Assembly (NCBI RefSeq): GCF_022539665.2
Contig: NC_081339.1
Location: 1,860,001 to 1,924,000, forward strand
Reading direction: 5' to 3'
Origin: Daphnia carinata
Taxonomy: Eukaryota; Arthropoda; Branchiopoda; Diplostraca; Daphniidae
Length of the DNA stretch: 64,000 nucleotides
Below, piece after piece: positions 27,701 through 41,536 of the stretch (position 1 is its first letter; each line of letters starts with the position of its first letter). The position numbers and the translations under genes are program-made. The notes beneath the pieces are model-generated. The model was not told the origin of the DNA, ran no database searches, and worked only from the letters and a program-made list of their open reading frames with translations.

Positions 27701-29627
27701 CGTACACATCTTTATTTGCACAGCCTTATACAAATTTGATGATCTTCTATATCCCATGGAAAACGCTAGAAAACAGCCGGTTAACCAAAAAATTCTTTTG
27801 TAAACATTGAAACAAAACTTGGGTTCGACTCCTCTCGGCTGTGGCCAAAAGAAGTGCTGCTTTCTAGTGATATACCAAAAGTTCATGCGCTCACTCGACG
27901 CTTGTATTTGTCAGCGTCAAGCATCCCTAAACTCAAACATTTGTTCTATGAAAAAAGCTCGACATCAAATATCACGAGGTGGCACGAACTTTTTCAAGTC
28001 AACTCGTAAACATCGCATCGTCGCTTAAGTTCATAAAACCATAACAAAACCAGTGTGTCCATCACTTTCCTAAGAGGAAGCATAAATTCTGACTTGGGTG
28101 GGGCTTTACAACACCGTGTTACTCGCCTCTTTTAAACGAAACCGTTGATAGACAACTTGGCATGCATGAGCTGAATCATTTTGATGCTTGCAAGCTGTTC
28201 AACATATTTGCTTGCGTGCATCAATGATTACAAAATCGCGTTCGAGTGGTTAAAAGCTGTTGAACTAAAAGAGGATATTGTGTGTCAATAGCCAAGTTAA
28301 ATGTGAACATTTCTTATATTTGACTTTGCCTATGAAAGGAGACCATAGCCATCAATCGATAATAAGTCATAAAATTGCCAAGAGTAAAACTGGAATGAAT
28401 CGGAATTTTCTCCTCGTCGTTTCTAACCCCTACCTTACAGTTGAGGCGAAACCTGTTGTTTGTAATTTTGTTTTACCGACTATATTACATCAACGGGAAA
28501 CCAACTATCTTTTTAATGACTCCCATAATTCCTTAAGAATGGCCACCTGTAGAATTATTTGTTCTTTAATCTGATTGATAGCCTATGTAATCAAGTAGTT
28601 AATAGGAAAAATAATGATTCGTTTTTTTTTTTTTAACAGATGGAAGCGTGCAACCTCCGCTCAGTACAATCAGCCTGAGTCCTGATTTCACAATATCTCT
28701 TTAGCGTTTCCTCATTTAAATTTGAAAATCCCAATCGCTATCTAAAATGGTTTCTTTCCTAATATGTAATTTTTACGTCTATTTTGTGTGGTTCACCACA
28801 AAAAGAAAAAGGTGAAAAAGAAAAATAGTCGACTAACCGGAATGCGAGAATACGCGTTTAACCAAACCCATGGATTGTCCGCGTGGTTAGGACTGCTGCC
28901 CGTCTCGCCTCGTGAAAGATACTCATCGCGAAATTTAGGATTGACAAATTCGACATTCGGCTGATGTTGAACTCCAGGTGACATCGTAACAGGTCCGTAC
29001 GCTGAGGACTGGCCCATGGGTAAAGTCGTTGCCATGGGGTGTTTGTCCGAGCGAGGCTTGCGACCGTTTTTCTATGGAACAGAAAACAATGCAAACAATG
29101 AAACAACCGATCGTTAAAAAATAAATGTAATTCGATGTACAGATTTTGGGCACAAGCCCTGCATTTAAATATGGTGTTATTATTATTTTTTGTTAGGTAC
29201 CTTTCGTCATTTCTTAGTTAACTACTGTATCCCAACTTACCTTGTTCCCATGCTTTTGAGGCTTGCCTGATTTACTACTAGAACTTCGTTTTTTCCTAGA
29301 AAAAGCGCCTTCAGCTTCGGCATCAGTTGCAGCGAAATAACGAGCAGCCTGATTTGTTTCGCCGATCGAAACGTTCAGCGGTGAGACGAAGGACCTTTCG
29401 TTACTTTCTTGGCAGAAACACTTCAGTCTTGAATCGTAGTTAATTGAGTTCTGTTGCGCGTGCATAAGGTAAATAAAAGAAACTATTTGGCCAAGTACGA
29501 GTAGGATTATCGACGCCCACAGCCATGCGTGTCCATTGAAATGATATTTTTCTTTCTTCGCCGCATATTCGGTTGCCATCAGTTTGACTGCGTTTTCCAT
29601 GGCGTTAGTTTTCTTTTCTTCCAGCAT
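21771..29627 (-). CDS. Colmedin/gliomedin-type type II membrane protein (collagen, Ig, olfactomedin)
   Basis: Members of this family (C. elegans UNC-122, vertebrate gliomedin) sit at the cell surface and organise receptors at synapses or nodes. The sixteen exons are 29241-29627, 28838-29071, 25118-25529, 24909-25054, 24622-24772, 24464-24535, 24343-24399, 24040-24215, 23581-23692, 23322-23407, 23106-23262, 22796-23016, 22514-22663, 22274-22432, 22029-22211 and 21771-21935; they sum to exactly 956 codons. The order is a cytosolic N-terminus, a membrane helix at about residues 34-55 (WLWASIILLVLGQIVSFIYL), a furin-like RKKR, Gly-X-Y collagen repeats (about 225-375), two Ig modules (CGTAGNPRPEVSWMRADG; LECFVEAFPESLCYWERADG), then an olfactomedin domain from about residue 663 (GLWVIYG, MFIACGVLYALDS, YNHRNKELYTWDNG). 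The third intron border region is the large intron of 3.3 kb before the collagen exon. The start at 29627 precedes the membrane segment and has no better upstream alternative. Confidence 0.95.
25530..28837. other. Large intron of the colmedin gene
   Basis: This 3.3-kb intron separates the membrane-stalk exons from the collagen exon. I see no gene in it. It holds AT-rich simple sequence, a short direct repeat (ACTGATTATAAACACA, about 27170 and 27206) and long T runs near 26945 and 28620. All other introns of the gene are far shorter, so regulatory sequence is plausible here but not shown. Confidence 0.65.
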
Positions 29628-32600
29628 GTTGTTGCTTTTAATTTAACTAATAATACAGATCATGACGGCTGTAACGTTTTTCCGCCAAGTTCAATTCAAC
29701 TAATTTGGAAATTCCGAACCTGATGCACTTGAAAACGCACCGCTGACGCACTCCTTGAAGCACTGTCTTCCAGGCAAATTTATTTTTTCTAGGTTTTCCT
29801 CAAGCAATCGTCGAATAAACAGTTGAACAGAAGAGCTTAATAATAATGCCACTGGCCGTTTTTCCAAAAAACACGCCTTTTAAAATGCTTTTGTGTTCGA
29901 TAATAGCGAAACTGTTCTCAGCTTGTCGAATACACAGGGAGTAGCCCGTCTCGCGAGAAGCACCCACTCAACATGTAGTCGACTGAAGAGCTTCGGCTAC
30001 ACTGAGCCAATTTAGGCCAGTGCTAGGCACTTGAACAGATCGGGTCTACCGGTCATGTGATCATGTTTCCGTGAAAGGGTCGATGTCGCGCTTAGTGTCG
30101 AATGCGCGTCCACAAAAGTCCTAGCAAAGCAAAACAAAAAATCAACTTGTTCGTACGCAATGACAATTATAGCCAACATTGACTTCAGAGTTTTTAGAAG
30201 AAATACTCGAATTACAAGAAAGGCACTTGTAGAACGAGATTTTCTCTTTTCATCATACATGTAACACGTTTGATTAGACACAGGTCAATTGGAAATGTTA
30301 ATTAAGAAGAACCCAATTTGTAGTGCTAATTTCCCATGCTTTTATTTAAATAAATCAAACCACCAATTTTTTTTTTATGTGAACATGTCCGACACGTTAA
30401 CGTTCCGTACAACCCCAGTCTGTGCTACTTCAAGTGCCAAACAAGTTTAACAGGTATTATTACCAGCATTTAAAAAAACGAATGAAACTTTTCCAGCGTT
30501 AATGTGAACAATGTATTTGTATGGTGATGAAAACTACAGAAAATCTTATGACAATCTAATAATTTTATCAGTTTTTCTGTATTTGGTAGAGAACGAATTC
30601 AGAGGGAAAGAATTGTCGTGGGTTATTTTCAGAGAGCATTAACCTGAAATGCTCTCTGCATTAACAGCCTGTCTTACCAATAATCCTCAAAGGAGATGAG
30701 TCTAAATTATGAAGACTACACAGCTGAGTCTCGGTGGGCAAAACAGACATTGGAAGTCAGTAGCATCTAAGAGCGACCTTTATAAATATGCAATAAGACG
30801 TGCATAACAGAAATCGCCATTGGGAAGCTAGCGTAGCTGAATTTTTCATGGCTGACGAAAATTTATTTTTAAATTGGGCAAGAAAAATGAAACAGGACTA
30901 AAATACTATTCCCAGATTGTAGTCGATCAAGTTTAAAGGTTAACGAATAGTTAATGGTAATTTCGTAAACTTCGTTTATTACTATAGGAATTTGCAGTTA
31001 GCGATTCATCCCAACTATCCGGCCATTCATTACTTGACGTTTGCGTGACGGTTTTTATGTCATGTTTGTTCATCTAATGTACGGCATCAGCTTCAGTTAA
31101 GAGCTCCTGTTAAAACAATTTATTTTGATGTGCGCTAGTATTGAAGTCTATAGTCAAGCAGAGTTAAATATATATTTTTTTTGTTCTTCATTGACGAACA
31201 CGTAAAAGCCATGTTATCTGCAAATGGTAGGCTACTTTTCGTTGAAGGAATTCGTCCTGTCAGGCCTATTTTCATAATTTGCTTTGACGTAGCGTCGGTA
31301 TTAAATTTTTTTTTCCTAAACTATTGTTTGCTTTCTAGTCTTTGCCAAATCCATAAAAAAAGAAAGAAATGGTAACAGGGTATAGTATGAAAAAAAAGAA
31401 GGAAAGACCATATTGAATGGATTGTGGCCATGGTGTAATACAATAATTTTTCGATATGCGTGCAGACAGTCTTTTTCAAACCGAACAACCAAACACGGCT
31501 TCCCGTTCTTTGTCGGCCAAAACGTAAAGCCCTGTAGACGCTTAATAACTATGGCGTAGTATAATAAAGTAGGGCGTGCAGGGGTCTATCAGCCAAGAAT
31601 CGTAGAAAGGCCGGCCTAACCAAGAGGAAGGAAAGACTTACTATGAATTTCCTTTACAAGAATTGTTTCCCTCCTCTTCCACCCCCACCCAACAACAAAT
31701 TAGATTATCCGCCAATTGGCTACCTACTGCATCGGTTGACACAGGTGAAATTGCATATCCAAACAGAACATAAACTAGTGCTTAGGTAATATAATTGGAT
31801 TGCTATAGCATTAACGATGTTCTGAGCGATTCGGTGCTGCTTGATGGCGGTTTATTAGCTGGGATAACTTTGAACGCACATTAACCTTTACATTGGGTTA
31901 TTCGGTAATGTTATACAGTAGCTTTCAGACGGCATTTATACGTCAACGTTTTTCTCTCAATCTTCAACGGCATTCCTCCGCTTCTTTTCTTGCTCATTAT
32001 CAAACTAAATAATGGGCTTTTCAGATAAATATAGTTGATAACCACAATAGCAGCAGTCGCGATTATTCTGTGTTAGAAGAGAAAAGTGAATAGAAAAATG
32101 TATGGGGAAAAAGGGCAATGTCTCGGAGCGTTCAACACGACGAATACCTGTTTCGAACTCTGCTGAATGGTCCGACGCGTTGGCCAATTCAAAGTTGTTT
32201 GATACACGGATATTAGCTTAGTATTTGGGGAAAAATCGAAAGCAGGCGCTGAATACGCCATTGACTATAGTCTACCAGATTTCTATAATTTTGTTCGTGG
32301 TATTTCGCGCATGCATTGCTATATAAAAATATAATAGATTTATATAAATGTATTATATAAATAAATTCCAAGCAATGATATCACCAGTATAGAATTACAG
32401 CAAGGCATTTCTGTTGTTACGAGGAATTTTTCTTTAGGTGAGAATGGAACTAGGAGGTCTGGGGGCAAATGGCACATTTTAAAATTTCGTGTATAATATT
32501 TGAACAAAAAATTTCAGATTTCGCCCTACGTGTGCATTAGAAATTTCGTCGAAGGTTTGAAATATTTAAAAGAAATTCGAGCATTTGGAGAAGTAAAATT

Positions 32601-34325
32601 ATTGCCCGATTTTCGTTTCCATGTTGTAGTAGTATATGGTATAGTTACAAAATCATGTGTAATTGATGAAGATGGTTAAGCTTTGATTTGATGATACAAT
32701 GATGCAAAGTTTCGTCATCCCCCCGCCCTCCAACTCACAATCTAAATAAAACCTGTTATAATTATGTGTGGGTAAAATAACGAGCAAAAATTTAAAAAAT
32801 TTATGCCAATCGGTAGCCTGCTGAGGACTATCCATTAAAAAATACATCGAAATTAAAAAAGGAGAAAATTCCCAGCGGAACGACTTATTTTCGCAATTTT
32901 TTTTTATCTTGGGCTGTTTGAGATCCAACCGATAAAACAGAAAAAAGTATCACTGACCGTTCAATCAAGCATCGTTTCAGGGCGTCGATGCAAAATTTAA
33001 AGAAAATGAATAGCCATTATCAAGAACTACCGATCGCCGTGAAGTTACTAATATATCCTGATTATTTCACCTACAAATATTAAGTTTTTAGTTACTTTGT
33101 GGTTTGGGGACGGGGGAACGAAAATGACGAAATGTTGCATCAAGCACTCAGTATTAAATTTTCATCACAATTAGTGTATATTGTTACGTTCACGTTGCTT
33201 GTGATGTCAGGAACGCGGTATTGTAAACAATATATTTTGATAATTCAATTAAATTTTGTCGAAAAAAAAGTTCCTGACGATAGACATTTTTTCAATGCGT
33301 CTAATTCAAATTTTGAATGGCTCGTTTAGAAAAGCTTCCCTTTTCTTTTGCTTTAAAATAAATACCCCTTCAGTGTCACAATCATATTGAATAGATATTG
33401 TGCCCAATTGAATAATTACACATGATTTCATGTCTATTTTTAATAAATTAAATACTGTTATTCATTTTACACATAATTCATAAATGAAATAGATTAAATG
33501 CAAAAATAACAGCAATACAAAGTTAACTTTTTCCCCTTTACATAATCAAACAAAATTTTATTAATATGAGCCCCCAAAAAAATGGCAGTAAGCAAAAAAA
33601 ATGTTAATAAAAAAATCAAAACGTTGCATGCATTTTGACAAGAAGAGAATGCAAATGGCAGACCCTAGCAGCCACTCGACCCATAAGAAAACTGCTGCTG
33701 CGGGTATATATCAAGTAGTATATTCCTTCGCAACCAGTCTGCCTATTGAGCGCTGCTTTTAGCCATATGGTCCTAGCATTCGTATTTTTTTTTGCCCCTA
33801 GATGACTCTGAACCCAGTTTCCACCATCAGAACTCCGCCCCAAAAAAAGGATCAAAAAATAAAAACCACAAATAACCCCCAAAATGGGTATAGGGAATTC
33901 TAATAACTTGTAGTGACCATGTTTCTATAGCTCTGGTTCTGCAAAGTAATATTTGTCTGGTACTCTGAGTTGCAGTCTGTGGGTTGTCTGGGCTGCGCTA
34001 AACCGCACAACTTGGAATCACTCTATCCCGGCAGCACTATACGTTATCCTCCTCCATTCACGTATTCCGCGTTTTATTAATTCTATGTTCTATGTCTGCT
34101 GCCCCGGTGCTACCCTTGCTTCCCAAGAGTGGCCCACTGTCAACTCTACAGTTTTAACAGGAAAATTAATCAGTTTTTTTTTTACTCAGGAGTTGTATGC
34201 TCAATTTAAGCTATCTCATTATAACTTACTGTTCGATTAATCACAAATTTTTGTAAAAAGTACGTGCATTCCTACTTATACGTCCAATATTATTTTTTAG
34301 ACTACCTAAACATATACTCGATTTT
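29628..34325. other. Intergenic stretch without a gene
   Basis: This 4.7-kb stretch lies between the divergent colmedin and TENT4 genes, so it should hold both promoters. It is AT-rich and I see no coding sequence with family resemblance. A short perfect stem-loop lies at 30630-30658. The more balanced sequence at about 33900-34200 is probably TENT4 promoter or leader; that is inference from position. Confidence 0.6.
30630..30658. repeat. Short perfect stem-loop
   Basis: CAGAGAGCATT at 30630-30640 and its exact complement AATGCTCTCTG at 30648-30658 flank a 7-base loop. It lies in non-coding DNA upstream of the colmedin gene. At 11 bp it may be chance in a window this long. Confidence 0.6.
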
Positions 34326-36293
<1,968 letters not shown>

Positions 36294-37044
36294 TAGCAGG
36301 TGGATAGTGATCAAATCCAAAATGGGAATGGAAAGCTATCAGTGAAGAATTAACATGAAACCAAAATATTCTTGCTGGATCTGGGAAAGAAAAGAACGTG
36401 CTCCGTGAATTATTTGTCTTCCGTTATTGCATCACGGTGCGGTAGTCACTTCACCTTTGTTTTTTTTTTCTTGCAAATTCTTTCTTTCTCGAGCTCTCCC
36501 TTCTGATGTAAGCTATGAACCAAACAAACTATAATTGTTGCTCTGTGCTTTTTACGTCCGGGAATTTCAAATACACTGCACATTTAAATTTAATAGTGAA
36601 ATGGACAGTACAACTTATATGACCCCCTTTCTACGTTCTGGCATTCTTAAGCTAATAAACGGAACACTATTCGACTTGGAGTTTCACAGTAGTTTGTGTC
36701 TAGTATTCCATGAAAACCGGATCTATTCGTGATATGACGATAGGCCAAAACCGTTCATTTCCGTTCCCGATAATACGTTTCTCAGCCAACTGAAGTTGTT
36801 TAGAGGCTATCAAAAGGAACTACAAGTCTATTGACTGACAACAACACAATACTGTTTCTATACAATCTAACCGGTGTTTGACCTGCCCGCCTTAAAAATA
36901 TTTACGTATAAACCAAAACCCTAGGCCAAAGAGTTCCCACGGCTTGGTAACCGTTTCGCCTTTCATACACGAATGTATAAATTAAATCTACTACCGTATT
37001 TTAGTCCAGTTTGCAAGTCAAGGCCTCTAATTTCGGACTGCAGT
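36294..37044. other. Gap between TENT4 and the DM4/12 gene
   Basis: This stretch holds the TENT4 3' flank and the upstream region of the next same-strand gene. I see nothing else in it. Confidence 0.55.
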
Positions 37045-37884
37045 ATGATGCTCTTTCGATTGGTATCCTTAGGTGTGTTTTTTTTCTTAGCGTCACCTCT
37101 CCAGTGTTATCAGGAAGGCAAAAATAAAGAATCCGGTGGTCGGCTAAAACGATCGGTTATTCTTCTTCCGGCAAACACGAGCATTACGGTCACTTTAGAT
37201 CTTTCAATGCCTGTCCCTGCGCTTGTCTCCCAGTCAGGGTTTTATAACATGAGAGTACCTTTTCGGTTCTTCATACCAACCTACGATCAGTTAACATCCT
37301 TTTACACCGAAAGTCGCGAGGATGACGGCAATCAAATTGAACAGATTCATCGCCAGGAGCAAGAGCGCGCTAACGATGAACGTCGGTTTATCTACAGGAG
37401 TATGGAATCCCTTCTATCAAGGTAAAAAACTGTCATAATATTATTATTGAAAACACTGTAACAGCCAGATTTATTTCATTCAGTTTTGGAATCGATGGCA
37501 TGGCTTGCGTTCAACGGGCTATCTGTGAGCTGTCTGAAGCACCCATAGGTCATAACGATCTTTTGGGAAACACGTTGAGTCTCTTGCTAACGTAAGCTTT
37601 TCTCGTTAAAAACTACAAACAATATTGCAATTAGGTAGAATTTTTTTACCTCGTTCTTTTCTAGTCCTCCTAGGGTAGCTAATTTCGGCAAATGGATTTT
37701 GGGAAACCGCGACGCCACAGCGAACCATAAGACGGATCAAGAAGAATGCATTGCGTGCGAAGTAGTTGATGAGTCCTACGAAGATGAATATGTTAAGGCA
37801 TATCATCATGGGAAACAAGGAGATTGCTTACACCGCTACGGATCGGCATGCCCAATATCTTTCTTCAGCATTTTTAACATCTAA
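37045..37884 (+). CDS. Secreted DM4/12-domain protein
   Basis: DM4/12 proteins are arthropod-specific, mostly secreted and of unknown function. Exons are 37045-37421, 37484-37591 and 37665-37884, giving 234 residues with exact frame. I chose the ATG at 37045 because it is followed by a clear signal peptide (MMLFRLVSLGVFFFLASPLQ); an in-frame ATG at 36973 would add residues in front of it. A basic KRSV site follows (LKRSVILLPANTSITVTLDL), which is typical of the family and may be processed. The C-terminal domain shows the family cysteines: GIDGMACVQRAICELSEAP, then EECIACE, then HGKQGDCLHRYGSACPISF. The gene is followed on the same strand by another small secreted protein. Confidence 0.93.
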
Positions 37885-38797
37885 ATTAAATTACCCTGTC
37901 CTTCAATATCACAGATTCAACATCGCACGTTAATGTATTAGCATTTATCTACCTTCCCAAACTTTCCAGCGCTTTTTTTATTTTTACAGTTACAAAATGT
38001 TTAATAAACATCGATCTTTCAATTTGATGGTTGTATGCGATATCACAGAATAAGGATCTTTCTAATTGGTATAAAAATGAGCGTATAACTATGTACTTGC
38101 ATAGTTTCAGTTCTTCGTAACTCGAGTTATTTACGCGAGCATTGTGCAAGCTTTGTTGAATGTAATGTAAGCTACTGTAAGTCCCATGACGTATTGCTAC
38201 CGAGGAAGTAGAAGTCGCTCAGCTAGCCGGGGATTTAAATCTGCAAATAAAAAAAATTGTGTGATTAGCTTTCACCCATTACTTGTTACACCTCTCGTTA
38301 TTTTGTCTAGGTGATGCCCAGGAAATTTAAATCAATGACCTGCCAATAAGTACGGTTAAAGGAGCGCAAACGAGGTGGAACCAAAATTCGTGCCTTTTAG
38401 CAAAAGGATAGATATATCTAAAAGCTAAACGCCAGATGGCAGATTTAAGAAAATATCCACTAGTTTTTATAGTTTGGATTCTTTAAAAAACGTTGCCAGT
38501 CCATTGCTATCCTCGGTTTTCATTTAATCGAGCCGTATTGGGTCAGTAGGTTACTGGTTCATAAGTAGTGTCACCAGGTCCAGTTAGCATCTCGAATCTC
38601 TTGTAACGTTAGCACGTTGTAAGTACATGTTTCTACTTACTTGACTTACTTCATTTTCCTAGTCCATTTGATGAATTCATTCAGCTATTCCTGAATTATA
38701 TTAAAATACTTACATTATTTCTAAAAATCTAGAAAGTACGAATAGTAATAATGTGAAGGCATCTGTATATTTTTTTTTTCTGTTTTTATTTCAGAAA
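37885..38797. other. Gap between two small secreted-protein genes
   Basis: This AT-rich stretch has no coding sequence I can support. The TTTTATTTCAG at its right end looks like an acceptor, so the next gene probably has a 5' untranslated exon somewhere in this stretch. Confidence 0.55.
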
Positions 38798-39501
38798 ATG
38801 TGGGGCTATCTGGTTTTGTGTTCGCTATTGTTGAGTAACGTTTTCACCCCATCTTTCCAGTCACCTCAGAGTTCGTTTTTTAGATGGTCAACAGATGAAG
38901 CCAAACAATATATACCTACTGAGAGCCAAACTACACCAGCATACACAGATAAACCTAAAGTGGACATTGGACAAAGTTTGCAATTCCCTGTTAAAGAAAA
39001 ACTTGCACAGGAATTGATGCCTTCAATACCTGTTAATTTATCTGATTCTGAACAGGGTATATAAAGACTAAACTTAGTTTTTGGGATAAACTTATGACGG
39101 AAAATTTCTTTAATTTAATGTTAGGAGAAAATTTAAAATTGCCGAATACGACATTGCCTGTCAAAGGCAATTTAACATCCGGATTGAAAAATTATATTGG
39201 TGACGAAGTAAGCTCATTTCTTGCAACCAGCGTAGTCTTTTTAGGAGCTGTACTAGGTCGAGAGGGATGCGAGCTGAAAGCTGCATGCTTAGTTGGGTCA
39301 TTAGTACCACCTTTACAGGGAAGGGATATAGCTGTAATGTAAGCCAATCATTATCCCAAACATTTAAAGTTGAAATTAAATTGTTAACATACTGACAGTG
39401 CAGCAGAACCAATTATACCTGAGGTCTGGAAGATGTTGTATGAAGCTGCCAAATCAAGTATTATTCAAGGTCAAGATTGCAGTCAGTATAATTGTGTATG
39501 A
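38798..39501 (+). CDS. Small secreted cysteine-containing protein, family not recognised
   Basis: I do not recognise this protein. Exons 38798-39056, 39125-39338 and 39399-39501 join in exact frame to 191 residues. The start MWGYLVLCSLLLSNVFTPSF is a good signal peptide and lies just after an acceptor-like TTTCAG, so the upstream exon is probably untranslated. The middle is polar and threonine/proline-rich. The C-terminal third has a hydrophobic stretch (VSSFLATSVVFLGAVLG) and four cysteines in EGCELKAACLVG and GQDCSQYNC. The CxxxxxC plus CxxxxC pattern and its position just after the DM4/12 gene recall a distant arthropod secreted family, but this is only resemblance. Consistent phases and splice sites argue that it is a real gene. 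Confidence 0.75.
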
Positions 39502-40145
39502 TTTCTGTGTTTATTTAATTTAATATGAAAGAGTACTTATCGATGTTGACCTGGGACTTAAAATTCCTTTTTCGAAAAGCATTATTGTAATATAATAATT
39601 TAAAAAGTACATTTTGAGTCTTCTTCCGTGATTTAAGATTCTTTCTCGAAAACATTATGATTATTTTGAAATCATAAATATGGATTTTTCAACAATACAA
39701 ATCAAATCTTTTATTGTAATGACATTGTGAAATCATCAAAATTATTGAAAAGGTGTTTTAACTATTGAATCAACAAATAAACAGATTCCACCATAATCAA
39801 GACAAACCAATAGTGAGAGCAAAGAGTCTGGTTCAAGTAATAAACTTGTAGCATCTAAGAAAAGATTTAAATAAATTTCAACTGATGGTATAAGATTCCC
39901 ACCAAAAGTTGCCTACCTAAAATTTAATACCTTAGGGAAGCCCCTAAAAAATTAACAAAAATGAGCAGTCTGACCAAGAGAAAATAATCTTCAATTAGGC
40001 TGATGGGCAAAATGGCTACAAATAAATCAATTGGTCAGGGGTTTTAGTGCATTCAACTGGAAGTCTGAGACTGATCTATTATGTCCATTCCTACATAAAG
40101 ATAAGAGTTGACTACCAGTGAAATTTTTGAAAACTAAAGAATTAT
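39502..40145. other. Convergent 3' flank region
   Basis: This AT-rich, low-complexity stretch lies between two convergent genes. I see no gene or RNA in it. Confidence 0.55.
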
Positions 40146-40913
40146 TTAAGAACCTTCTACATCATCAACTGCTTCCTTTACTTCAAGGTGAACATTCTTT
40201 TCAGATAATCTTTCTTCTTCATTGTTTTCAACATCATCTTCCTCTTTCTGCATAAGCTGTCTTGCTAATTTGACAGCCATAAATTCATTGTAGTGTGCTT
40301 TACGTTTGTGTTCAAAGGACCTCCTTTTAGCTAACAAGAATTTTTTAAATAGGCAATACAAAAATTGCTTGCAAATTGTTTTAGATTACCTTTATCATTT
40401 GGAGTTTCTTCTTCTTCATCTTCGCTAACAAAGCTTTCACTTATCTGGGCTGGAAGTTTCTCATTACCAGCCATCAACCTGAAATTTTGTTTGAAACAAC
40501 TTAGTTTCTAGTCATACTCCATGAAATCTAAATTTGCCTTTCTGTGAGAAGTTTACTATCTAGCTCATGGTTATCTTCCTCATCACCAGAATCTTCTCCC
40601 TGATAACTAAATGGTGTTTTAGGCTCTTCAATTTTCATGTGGCCATAATCTTTATCAGGTGGATGGTGGGTAGCTAGAATATTCATTTCATCCCATTTCG
40701 CACCTCGATTGGTGGACCTGCATATACAATTTTAATTGAAGCAATTTTTTGGCATCATGGTAGGATGAAACTTGTAATACAGAACACACTAGTAAGTTTA
40801 CAAAATTATAGCGAAAGAGGTAAGTTTTACCCTTTGCTGGAGGTCGAGCCTTCAAAACTTGTAGAATTTTTTAGAATTCCTTTTACTGGAACTTTCATCA
40901 GATTTTCAGCCAT
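40146..40913 (-). CDS. PPP1R2: Protein phosphatase 1 inhibitor 2 (I-2)
   Basis: Inhibitor 2 binds the catalytic subunit of protein phosphatase 1 and is controlled by phosphorylation at a TP site. Exons are 40831-40913, 40538-40717, 40390-40478 and 40146-40330 (178 residues, exact frame). The three PP1-contact regions are present: KGILKN near the start, [20 protein letters not shown] in the middle, and the inhibitory helix [18 protein letters not shown]. The regulated site reads [19 protein letters not shown], equivalent to the vertebrate PSTPY site. The start [16 protein letters not shown] is fixed by homology. The intron after exon 2 has a GC donor (GAAAG then GCAAAT), which is required to keep frame. 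The gene is divergent from LIG4 with about 0.6 kb between them. Confidence 0.95.
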
Positions 40914-41536
40914 TACGGTTAATAAATATCTTGTCTGTCAATGTCAGATACAAGAACCGAAGAGGCGGCGAAAAGTAAAAATTTTTCGGCTGCTAGCCAC
41001 TCCTCCGGTACGGCACAATACATTAGAAAGTACCATCAACAGAAGTGGACAAGACATTGGACGACTGGAGAACTCTTTGTATAATGGAGCTACGTCAAGC
41101 TCAGAGATGGCGTTGCGGCGAGTTGGTTCAAAACTAACTGTTCTATCTCTTATGTTTCCTTTTGCCATTGCCGTCTATCAATAATGGAGGCCATCATACA
41201 CTGGAAAACAATATTATTCTCGCCTCGGTTTATGAAACTAAACCGAGAGAAACCAGCCGCAGACGGTAACTTTTATTTGTTTATTTTTGCCTTTTGTTAG
41301 CTTTTTACGCTTTTTGTTAATCCATGATAACTACCAAAATTTAGTTGGCAACCATGATTGAAACTTGTCAAAGTGGCAGACGATTCTGCGACGTTCAGAC
41401 AATAACAAACACTGAAGATGTCGTCAATTTTATTTCAAATCAGATCCATCAGAACTTTAATTCTGACTACAAATAAACGTCGTTAGAATTATTACTTTGT
41501 CATGAATTTTCGATACTGTTTATAAACAGCCACAAT
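40914..41536. promoter_or_regulatory. Divergent promoter region of PPP1R2 and LIG4
   Basis: The 623 bases between the PPP1R2 and LIG4 start codons must contain both promoters and leaders. TTTATAAACAG just before the LIG4 start at 41537 looks like an acceptor, so LIG4 may have an untranslated first exon here. No TATA box or known core element stands out. Confidence 0.5.

Noticed and set aside
27823-27850. GGGTTCGACTCC block resembling a tRNA T-arm
   Set aside because: No matching acceptor stem, D-arm or anticodon arm could be paired around it on either strand.
40944-41168. 74-residue minus-strand frame upstream of PPP1R2
   Set aside because: It lies in the divergent promoter, is not in frame with PPP1R2 and resembles nothing known; it could at most be an upstream open frame.
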